64,000 nucleotides of DNA from Liolophura sinensis. Its lineage: Eukaryota > Mollusca > Polyplacophora > Chitonida > Chitonidae. Below the pieces are notes generated by a model. It was not told where the DNA came from. It made no database searches and saw only the letters and a program-made list of their open reading frames with translations. Position numbers and translations under genes: made by a program. Shown here piece by piece: positions 45,601-57,600 of this stretch (the stretch's first letter is position 1; each line of letters starts with the position of its first letter). Location of the stretch: contig NC_088305.1 in NCBI RefSeq assembly GCF_032854445.1, forward strand, positions 11,269,717-11,333,716, written 5' to 3'.

Positions 45601-48600
45601 TCAGAAATGTTGCCTTGGTGAGACTCATGCAGGAGCAAGATAAGTATTGTCAATGCACCAAACAATATGCATCCTACTCTAAATACTCTGAAAGTCCCTT
45701 TTAATCTAGACAACAGCCTTGAACATGATAGGCGTAACACTGATATGGGTACGGTAACACTAACTTGCTTGTTTCTTAACCTGTTTGGTATCTACATGTA
45801 GCGTTTTAACATTACTTTCATTATTATTTTGGTCAGACCATGACAGTATTTTGGTCAGACCATGACAGTATTTTCTCAGCAGTTTAGTCTCAATGCCAAC
45901 ATACCGTCTCATAATCATGATGTTACCAAAGGCTATGAAGTGTTAACTCCGTCTCCATAAACTTGTTTATGGAGTTTAACATTATGAATTAGTAAACTCA
46001 GTTTTACCTGTGTTTTGTTTGCACTAATATGAACGTCAATATGAAGAGCTTGTGGTGTTATGTTTCATCAATGAAAGACTATTTAGGTACGGACCATCTC
46101 ACAGATGCCCCAATAGGTGCCAGATTAAAACAAACTTGCCTCATGTCCCAAAATCTAAACATTCTGTACCTGTAAAGAAAGGTGTGTTGCAGTTGTAAGG
46201 GAATCTTGTAGGTAGGTTGACAGACAGCTGGCTTATACGACACCCACTGATATATCTATGCTTTCACTTTCGTTATTCAGACTTACCAGAACTGTGAAAA
46301 GGCAGGAGGCATAGAATGAGGTGAGTAACATCTCGTTACCGAACAGGAGGATGAAACTCACAGCCAAACCAATCTGTATGAAAAGGTGAGCAAAGGATTA
46401 ACAAGTGAGAAGGACTAACATGTGAGCGAAGGATTACCAGGTAAGCAAAGGATTAACAGGTGAGAAGGATTAATAGGTGAGCAAAGGATTAACAGGTGAG
46501 CTAAGTATTAACAGGTGAGAAGGATTAATAGGTGAGCAAAGGATTAACAGGTGAGCAAAGGACTAACTGGCGAATGAAAGATTAACAGGTGAGTATGTAC
46601 AATTAGTGGATATTTAGTTTACTAATGAGTGAACTTTTATTCTAGAGTAAACCAACCTATAAGTGCTATATATAATACAACCATATAGTATACATGCAAT
46701 AACTTTTTAAGGTAATGAACATGGTCTTTTACTTAGTTTTTCAGGTTGGACAGATTCATACCTAAATGACCCCAAAAAACCATATCAAAAAGGATTTATC
46801 ATTTGTAAAAGGACAGATAAATTTCTAAAGAAGCTAACCTTCTTGAGTCTCTAATGATTTGTTTCATTTTTATGCTCGATTGTATTTCCCACCGCTCAGG
46901 CAGTTTGGCGCAGGGTGGCTTTGAACTCACTCACTCACAGGTGAAAGCCATGACTGAGAGAAACAAGTAAGGCAGCACAAACTCACCAGTTGACCTGTCA
47001 GAATGACCAGTGTTTTCTTTGCTGACAGGTATCCAATGACATACGTTCCAAACACAGCCAGAGTCTGGATGAGCAAAGCAAACTGTGCAAACTGGGCAAA
47101 AGATAAAAAAAAAAATTCTTTTTATTCAGGTCTTTGGTCAAACCCTGTTCACTGTTTTGGAACAAATGAAAAGTTGAAGTTGTGAGACGATTTTCTCTTT
47201 ATGCTAGCATTTCAACCAACCATTCCAATCTGAGTTGATCAATTTTAAATGGGATTAGATGAAACAAAATATGTGTAGCTATTGGAAATGTTGTTATTGT
47301 TGTTTTGAAAAAGCATGAAAAAACCAATTTCATGTTTTCATGACATTACTGCAAAGTTTGTCAATTTTTTCCCATCCTATTTCCAATATCACTGAAAAAA
47401 GTATTTATTTATTTGATTGGTGTTTAATGCCATACTCAAGAATATTTCACTTATACGACGACGGCCAGCATTATGGTGGGAGGAAACCAGGCAAAGCCCG
47501 GGGGAAACCCTTGACCATCCGCAGGTTCCTGACAGTCCTACCCACGTACGGCCGGAGAGGGAGGCCAGCATGAGCTGGACTTGAACTCACAGTGACCGCA
47601 CTGATGAGCAGCTCCTGGGTCATTAAGCTGCGCTAGCGCACTAAACAACTGAGCCACAGAGGCTCCCCAATGCAAAAGTCAGGGAGTCACCACATAAAAG
47701 CCTGGTACACTGCCTGGTTATGTCTGCTGGTACAAAAAGTCACCTGAAGCATTCAGGGGCATCGCTGATGCTGGCACTGTGCAGGCCAGAGGAAAGATGC
47801 CGAAGTGTACTTTCATCATACCCATTGGGCTTCTTCTTAAAGGCAATGAAAACACTAACCTGAAGTATATGTCTGATGAAAGCACTTAAAAAAACTGTCC
47901 ACAAAAACAATTGGGTTGTACAATGACCATTTCTAACCATATTGGCACCACTGACGTCACATCAGGTCTTATATACGTACTTATATTTTATATAAGATCT
48001 GAGAATGCATTTGCCAAATGGACCCTCTGAAACAGACTATTTCAAGCAAAATGGTTTTAAAACCATTTTACTTGGTTGGAAAAATTTCAAAAAAAATAAT
48101 TAGATCTATTCTCCTGGACAGTGTTTAATGGTCTTTCATCTGATATATACTTCATTTTAGTGCTTTCTTTGCCTTTAATGAAGAATACACAGATAGCAAA
48201 GAATCCACAATACAAACAAAAACAGATTTTGCTAACTGAACCTTCGGAAATTGCACTTAAGCAGTTGTGTCCAAGCCTTAATTAGTTAACTCACCTGCCA
48301 GGGTAACATGAAGCAGATGATAGCCAGGGCCAGGGACAGACTGGACTTGTAACCAGGCTCTCTACACCTGCGCACAGATTACAAAGGTACGCCATTTATT
48401 TACATATTTAATTAATGGATTGGTAGCATAATAATAACACCCTAGTTAACAGTACAGTATAGTCTCACTATAAGACGCCTCGATATAGGGCATAACTTTA
48501 TCGGGGATATAACACTACCAAAATCTTGTCCAACCCCCCAAAAAGTGTTTGGTGTACTTGCGTGCGACAAGGCTAAGATTATGAATGGCAGCAGCTAAAA

Positions 48601-51600
48601 TGAAAAATAAAAAAGGATTTTCACCTAGAAATACACATAAATAGCTAGACATCATTTGCTTCATTTTCTACTGTTCGTGTATGACCCATGGATTAGATCA
48701 ATATTTTAGGCTTTGAATATCATGTTACTAAAAGCCAAACCACTGTTGTGTAGGATCAGGTCAACATTTTGGGTTTTGAATATCATGTCACTAAAAGCCA
48801 CACCACTGTTGTGTACGACCAGGTCAACATTTTGGATTTTGAATATCACGTCACTAAAAGCCATACCACTGTTGTGTAGGACCAGATCAACATTTTGGGT
48901 ATTCAATATCATGTCACTAAAAGCCAAACCACTGTTGTGTAGGATCAGGTCAACATTTTGGGTATTCAATATCATGTCACTAAAAGCCAAACCACTGTTG
49001 TGTAGGACCAGATCAACATTTTGGGTATTCAATATCATGTCACTAAAAGCCAAACCACTGTTGTGTAGGACCAGATCAACATTTTGGATTTTGAATATCA
49101 TGTCACTAAAAGCCACACCACTGTTGTGTAGGACCAGATCAACATTTTGGGTATTGAATATCACGTCACTAAAAGCCATACCACTGTTGTGTAGGACCAG
49201 ATCAACATTTTGGGTATTCAATATCATGTCACTAAAAGCCAAACCACTGTTGTGTAGGACCAGGCCAACATTTTGGGTTTCACAGCTAGATCTACACCTA
49301 GAAATGTAATGGCTATGCATTGGTGCAATGTTTGCAAATCCATGTATATGTATACCCTTTTCCATAAGGTTCTGCACAGACTCACACACACAAACGAAAG
49401 CCGCCAGAGACACACGATAAAACTTTCACGATGAAGGTAATGAATACCGTAATTCTTCTAATTTTTGGGACACCTGGTCTCCTCTTTTGAGCCAACATGT
49501 ACGTAATTGTAGCCGGAATATTCAGTTCCTATTTTTTTCTTCTCGTGGTTAGCCCATCAAAGGAACACCATATTCATATCTTTAATTTTCCTTCCCCCCA
49601 AAAAAACAGGAGAGAAATGTAATTCTTTGCCTTCAGCTGTACTAATATCTGTCGTAAAAACTAGAAGAATTAAGGTAGGATCTATCCCTGAGGTAATTTT
49701 TTCAAAGCTATCTAAAAAGGATTTCATGTAATCTTACCTGATAATATAAGTTACAATGAACATTTGCACGACGAAGAAAGGATAAGCAAAGCTCTCTCGT
49801 AGAGGAGGCGTCCACTGAACTCTTGTACACTGAAATCACAACATTTATACATTTACTTACTCCATTGGTGTTTTACGATGTACTCAAGAAAATTTCACTT
49901 ATACATACGACCATGACCATCTGCAAGTTGCTGCAAAACCTTCTCATACATGGCTGGAGAGGAAGCCAGCATGAGCTGGACTTGAACTCACAGCAACCGC
50001 ATTGGGTGGGAGGTTCTTTGGTCATAGCACCGTGCTGAATAAGAACGAGAATATAAATGCGGTTAGTCTTGTCAGCAATTTGCTATTCTGAACCTGTATT
50101 TCTTTCACAAAATGCTACATGTAGGCTGCGACTTAGAAGCACTGAAGTCATCCGGTTGGTGCACTTGTCATTTCAGTGCTATATTCTTGAGAATTTATTT
50201 ATTTATTTGACTTGTGTTTTACGCCGTTACAAGACAGCAGCCAGTATTATGGTGGGAGGAAACCAGGCAGAGGCCAGTGGAAACCCATGACCATGCACAG
50301 ACCTTCCCACATATGGCCGAAGAAACTCTTGAGTACATAAATCCATGAACTGAATTAAATTGACTTACGGTCAAAATTTGAAGCATGACTGAAATTTTAC
50401 ATCCAAATGCTAAAAAAGGAGTTTTTTTTAGGATGAACCTGTCACAATTTGAAGTTCTGAAATGATATATAAGATTTACATCAAAATTTTGAGTGATGAA
50501 ATGTGCCCCAAAAATGACTTTTTGAAGTTGACTCCAATCCTTGAGATTTAGCATTTCAAAACCTACCTCTCCATGGTTGTAAAAGAATGCCGCCACAGTA
50601 AGGAGGCCCCCAAACAAAGAGCCACTGTAAACAAGAGAGGAGGTGTGCTCACTGCCAGCAGCAACATTTAAAACATGACAGAAGTTCGGGTGAAATGTTC
50701 CCTATAAACATTCCAGTAATACTGCGGAGACAGTGATATTCAAATTTTGAAACTCTTCATACAGAGGAAAGAAACAAATGTAATGCTTGAAACATATGTT
50801 CTAAAATGCAGGCAAACATATGTTCTAAAATGCAAGCAAAACATATGTTCTAAAATGCAAGCAAACATATGTTCTAAAATGCAAGCCTGATTTAACTCTT
50901 CTCTCAGCAACACATTACTCAATATTACAGTAGAATGACTTTTAGTGGGCACAAATCTGGTTAAAACTCAACATCAAAATAATGAATCTGTTTTCAATAT
51001 TTCAAAGGACACATTTAAATGGAAATGAAGGCAGATATGCCCAAACAGTTTTTTGGGGTTTTTTTTTTTTTGCATTTTCGAGGCATACTTTATATTTCTT
51101 AATAAGCCCTCTATTTTAAGTATATTTTCCGTCAATGGTCAGAAATATTTGGAAATGACATCATCCATGAACATACTGGGAATGCCCGACCAATTTGGGC
51201 TTTTTCCCTTAACAGAGTTGACAGTTATCGCCGTTGACATCACTACAGCATGGACCATTAAGCCCATAGGAAAACTATAATTTAAAGCCATCGTTTATGC
51301 TCGAAGAAAAAAGTTGAGATTATTTTTTTTTGTATCACATCACTTGCAAAACAGAAAACATTGCCAATTGCTGACACCTTGAGAGTTGTGAGGACAGCAC
51401 ACTTGAAATGAAAGACATCCAGGTTAGTGAATGCAGACATGATTGTGGTGAACCAAGAAAATAGCTGAAATTTACTATCATAGCCCAAAAAGGCCGGGGT
51501 CCAGGGGCCGCCTAGGCCCGGAAGCTAGAAAAATCTGCGGAAAACAGGTAAATTAATCGAAACTGAACAAAGAAAAAGCGGAATTCCGCTAAAAAGCGGA

Positions 51601-54600
51601 AAAAAATCATGTCTGTGAATGGAGCAGTAAAAGAGCTGAATTTCTGAAAGCTAAGCTTGGAAGAATGAAACAATCCTCAGATCTAGTCCTACTCCTCAAT
51701 TGCAATATTCTGTTTATGCAAACAGATTTTATATGCAATCACTTTGCAACTCTGGCTCAATGGTATACCTACAATACATTAAAGGTTAACGAATACACAC
51801 CTGAGGTAAGTAGCAAAGAGGAAGAAGATCGCCATCATACAGCCGTTGAGCAGGAACACGGATTCCACGTAGAAGTAAGATGGCTCTCCAAGGCCTAGAA
51901 TAACAACAACCACCAAATTATTTGATTAGCCTAAGTTTTCAACAAAACCATTGAACTATAAATTGAGATGAAAACTGATCACATTTTGAACGTTAAAATC
52001 CATCGGTTAATAATATAACATAGCCCAATGAAAACAGTCCTCTAATGTGTTACATTCTAACCCGCTGTTAGCTGCGAGCCCCATGTAAATAAACCTATTA
52101 ATTAAAAATGACCTTTCAAACAAGTGTCACAAACACAAACTGATACTTAACCTCCTTGAATAAAATAATTTCATGCTGTTTATTTCTATAAATAAAAGAA
52201 TTTTAGATTGTTTACGTGTTAGATTTGCTTTGTTGATTCCTATAAAGGTGAACTATCAGATTTTCCCTTTGCGACAAAAGTGTTATTTTTCACAGTTTAT
52301 AGACATCACTTGTTTTTACATTCTTGATATTTTAAAACCAGTTGCCATGATGTGGAAAGGAAACATTTCTTTCATGACCTTCCATTCTGAGCTCAGCGGT
52401 ATGAGGTCGGTAGTACATGTGCACAAAACTTATACATTTCTACATTAAACAAAAATAAGACAGGATGCCATACATACACATCTGTCAAATATCTAGGTCA
52501 ACTGCTTACCTGCTTAAGTTTGCTGCTGATTGGTCTAACATGCATTTTTTAAAACCTCTGCAGAGCGAGTGATGAAAAAATGGCAGCATGAAATATGCCG
52601 TTTTTGCAACATTTTCTTCATTTTTGGGGGGTAGAATGGACTTTAACACCTTTGTCTTGGCATCTGTTGTGTAACACGACGCTGCTGAACCTTGCTTCTT
52701 ACCGAGTCAAATCCGGAGAATGCTGATTATGCTCTGTACGAAACAAGGTTCAGCGATTTCGGGTTAGACTGCAAACAATAACTGTCTAACTCAACGTTTA
52801 ACTGTAAAACAATAATTAAACAAACAAATTGTCAGTTTTCTAAAAATTCTTTAATTCAAGAAATAAAAAAAACTGAATGATTTTGGAACCAAAGATGTAG
52901 TACCTTCACAGCTCTGGACTGGCTCCAAGCCCTCACCCCTGTTCACTGTCCAGCAAATCTTGGTGCGCCTACCAAAGTATGCATTGGCAGCCTCGTAAAA
53001 CCGATAACCCGCTGCCAGCACCACCTATAAATACAGAAACATGAGAACATTAGTACGCAGTACAATGCAGCCTTTTTCCTCGAGACACACTAATCGATAC
53101 AGGTCTTTTTTTGCCTTATATGGTAATATATTTTAACTTACCGTTAAAACAAATGTTTCCCCACCCATAAAATGGACCAGTAATGCACAAGGGGAAAATT
53201 CCTGAATTTAGCCTTAAGTAACAATCAAAGAATGCAGAGAAAAATATACTCAGGTATGTTCCCTAAGTACATGAAAAAGTGGACTGACTGAATTTGTGAG
53301 GCACAATGTGATATTTTGTGAGGCATAGTCTAATATCATTCTAGTCCACATGTAGAGAAATAATTTACAATTTTTGAAAGCTTGCATGTTTAGTGACACA
53401 AACAAATCATTTTAGCATCATTTTGATAATAACTGTATGCCTAAATTCCACTGAAAAAAACTGCTTCAGTGGTTGAAAAGGTTGAAGATTTACAATAAAC
53501 TATGTCATGTATCATGTCTACTATACATATTCAAGTAATTCGCCTTTCTCTGCAATTGTTATTAATTTTTCCTAAATAAATTAAACATAATTGATTACAG
53601 GTGTAAACGTGAGGGGGCTCAGGGATGATTACAGCTTGACTTACCTCCGGGTAGAGGTTGAACCGCTTCAGAGTGTTAATCGTCAGGGGGTATTCCGTGA
53701 TGTTGTCATTCATAACTTTGTGAAGTCCTTCCGAAAACGATGATGACTCGATCATCGTCTTGTAGTAAGAGAAATACAGGCCCTGTAAAAACAAAATTTT
53801 ATTTGTTGACTTTTTTTTTTCATCACTTTGTAAAGTTCTTCAGAAAATGAAGAGGGCTCTATCATAATTGTACAGTAACAGAAATGCAAATATAAAAATA
53901 TTATTCGTTCACTTTCCTTTATCTGGCCGCTGTTAATGCCAAACCAACAAGGAGATAACCTCATGCAGCATTAAAAGTTCACCCAAATTTGCAGAAGCAG
54001 GATTTGAACCCAAAACTCTGACTGGTGAAACGGCTGTTCTTTCCAGTGATTACTAGTACAATATTTTAGATGCAAACATATTAAGTTAGCACATGTAGTA
54101 CTTTTACTTTGTCCTGTGCCGAATGAAATGTGGTTTATTGTGGTTCACATAGAATAATGCCTTCAGAATATGCCTGAATATACACCTTGAAAACATGAAA
54201 AAAGTTTGAAATATTATAAAAAAGGGTGGAGAGGGTTTAATGGAATATCATACTCACTCAAAATCAAAACAGTACATGTCAGGTGATTCTTACATCACTG
54301 TCCAGCAAGTCATTCAAGTTCCTTTTAATTCTGATTTACTAAGGGCAATTCTTTTTCTACATTGTTTGGAGGAAGCTTAATGTTTGTCAACAGGTGTGCA
54401 TACTATTTATCAGTATTTCTTTTCATTTTAATTTTGTTTTTAATTTTTTCTTGCCCATACTCCTGTCAATCTTGCACATCCGTTACAATACACAGGTTAT
54501 GGATCAATGTTTGTAACATATATAACTGTCGCTTTTGGTGCATTCGTGTGAATATTTATTCTTAAAATTAATCCAATTTTATCCTTCGGCCTTCACAGTT

Positions 54601-57600
54601 CTTTCCCCATAACTATATCTCAACGACTGTGATACAAATGACAAGGAGCAACATGCTGCCTGCAATAGAGTATTGCTTGGCACAGTTACCATGACAACAA
54701 TCAATGGCCACCTACTTGAATCATAGGAGCCTACTCATCACTACTGCATTTCTACTGGACGGATTACTGGTCATGGCCGTCAGACAAATCGCCTGCAGCA
54801 AGAGGCCTATGTTTACAATACACTTTAGCTGTGTCATTCTTATCATGTTTGAGCCCTCCAACAGAGGAGAGCTCCACAGTATTGGCCATTAATTTCACAA
54901 ACATAGTGGCACCAGTCATAAGCCAAACAAATGCTCTCTGTAAAATGGTGTCTACTTGATAACATGGCAGTGAGAGCTGCACAACGCATAAGGTATAGCA
55001 ACTGATGTCTGAGAGAAACATCAGCACTTACCTGTAAAATCATTCCACAATCCAGACCTGTTTGTGTCATTTTTATTTCATAATTTGAAGGATATAGTTA
55101 TTTGATTGGTGTGTTATGCTGTACTCAAGAATATTTTACTTATACAAGTGGCCAGCATTATAGTCAGGAAACCAAGCAGAGCCTGGGGGAAACCCACGAC
55201 GATACACAGGTTGCATGCAGACCTTCCCATGTACAATTTGAGAGGAAGCCAGCATGAGCTGGACTTGAACTCACAGCGACCATATTGATGGGAGGCTCCC
55301 TTGGCCATGGAGGCCCCCTTGAAGGATATAATCATACATAATAATATAAAGACGTCAGATATAAATATCACTGTACTCAATATTTGTACATGTGAATAAC
55401 CGAAGACAAGTTTACGGCTTAAGAAAAACACCTTTTCGCCAGGTACCTGACAAACCACATGAAAAGTCCTTCAAACTGAACATTTACTCTGTCAGTTACA
55501 AAAACTGTTCTTCCCAGAGGCCCTATTAGAGGGTGACAAAACAAACACGACATTTACAACTTCAAATAAATATTAACAGTGACCAGACAAACAAATTGCA
55601 CACATAACGGTATCAAAAGTAGCCATACATTCAGTTATTATGCTATACAAAGCAATACAAAAAGAACACAATCAGCAAAGGACAGATTACAATCAAGATA
55701 TTAACTGTGTATAAATTGAAAATGGGTTTTTAAGGATTTACATTTAGTTTTTCAAGCATGGTCAAATTAAACTTTTCACAGAAGGCTTTTGGAGATTTTG
55801 ACTCTTTTAAGTCCCTTTCTAATGGGTTCCATAGTTTTGAACCATTGTATGAAAGGCTTTGTTTGACTCACTTTAAGGAAGAGGATGGCACTTGGAGATT
55901 ACCATTTGTGGTTGATCCGAGATGTTTTGTAGTTGCAGAGTTGACAGGTTTAAATAGTGCATTCAGGTATGTTGGGCACTTTCCGTTTAGTATCTTATAC
56001 ATGCAGATTCCTGTTTGCTGGGAAACTTTGTCTTGGATACAGAGCCAGTTGAGTTGCTTGAAAAGTTTGGAAGTTGTTGTTAAATAAGGGGCATTTAATA
56101 TTAGTCTAACTGCTCTTTTTTGAAGTTTTGAGATTCTTTCTATCTGGTACTTGCTGGCAAATCCCCAGATCGTGCAACTTTATAACTTAAGCTGTTATCC
56201 AAGATGTTCAAACAAACAACCACACTGATCTAGAGGATGAAATCAGTAATGAGTCTGCGTTATAACTACATGTATCTGGGCCAGTCAAGGCCCTTTAGAT
56301 TTATTTCTGAGTTTTACGCCGTACTCAAAAAAAAATTTCACTTATTCGCAGGCGAGCAGAATTATGGTGGGAGGAAAATCATCCACTCAGGTCAGGAGCA
56401 CGATGGTAACACTCACCATCTCTGTCCTGAAGGCCAGTTCTCTCTCCAGTGTTGACAGGTGTGAAAAGTGACGGTCACTCTCAAACATGTGACTCAGGTG
56501 GTTCCTAAAATCAAAATTACAAAGCTTAAAGCTACCCTTTAACAATTCTTTGCCGGGCATAACCCCAGTTTATCAGGAAAATATGGTAGTTCAGTAGGGA
56601 ATTTTCTCCTTTTTATTTTATTCTGCTTAATGAATATGAAAATAGGGATTTTGAATAAAATCAACTCTGAGAAAAATTTTTAAAAATTTCTAAATATATG
56701 TTGCATTGTAACTTATTGGACAATTCGTGTTAGAATCTTTGATCAAAATACAGATGTTGCACTGCGGCCAAAATATGAACGAAATGGTTTATTTTGTGAA
56801 TGCAAAAATGTGGAAACACATGTAGTTCTATTTTCATTCAGCAATAAAAAATCACTGGCGAAACCTTTAAATGTTAAAATATATGAAACAGGGCGGTATA
56901 AATCATGTGTGTCAATTTAGGAGAATAACATGGTACAGTTAGGCACATACCTATGAAGGACTCCACAGACAACAGCTGAAAACAAAGAAATGCTGGATTT
57001 ATTCACTCATTTACTTTATTTCATTGGTGCCATACTCATGAATTTTTCACTTATACCCTGTTCGTCTGTTTTATTAGTGAAGGAGACTGGAATGCTTGTG
57101 GTAAACCACAGACTTTTGGCAAGATACTAACGAACTTTCTGAGCGAACGAACTGGGACATAAAGATACTATCGTAGTGGAACACATGGGTCTTAAGCAAA
57201 CATCAGACCTGGCAAACACCCAACAAATAGAGCGAATCGGAAAATCTACATATTACCTGTATAAGGCTAGGCTTGAGAGAAACAAGATAAAGTAACAAAA
57301 CTGGCATAATTTAAAATGTTAAATTACTGTATTTCACCTAAAATTCAGCATTTTTGAACTGACACATTTCACCTGATTTTGACAGATTCGTCCACTTTAT
57401 AGGGCCACAAAAACTGAAGGCACCCAAACATCATTTTAAGACCTTTATGTGGTTCTGATAGCATATTTTTACAGGCCAAACAGGATTCAGTGTACATGAC
57501 AGACAATGCTTGAAACCATGAGAATTTGTCATTGTATAAACACCAATCAAATAAATAAATAAATCAAAAGGAATGTTCAGCTCATTCTCAGGGAATAAAT

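Noticed and set aside
48706..49413. Long frames on both strands (235 and 198 codons)
   Set aside because: Both result from the intronic 63-bp minisatellite; open frames on both strands at the same place argue against coding.
51480..51620. GC-rich block and GCGGAATTCCGC palindrome as a regulatory island
   Set aside because: Very short, inside an intron, and no other promoter signal; probably repeat-derived but too little to name.
55758..56087. 109-codon plus-strand frame
   Set aside because: It is antisense to the LINE reverse-transcriptase fragment, which is the meaningful reading.
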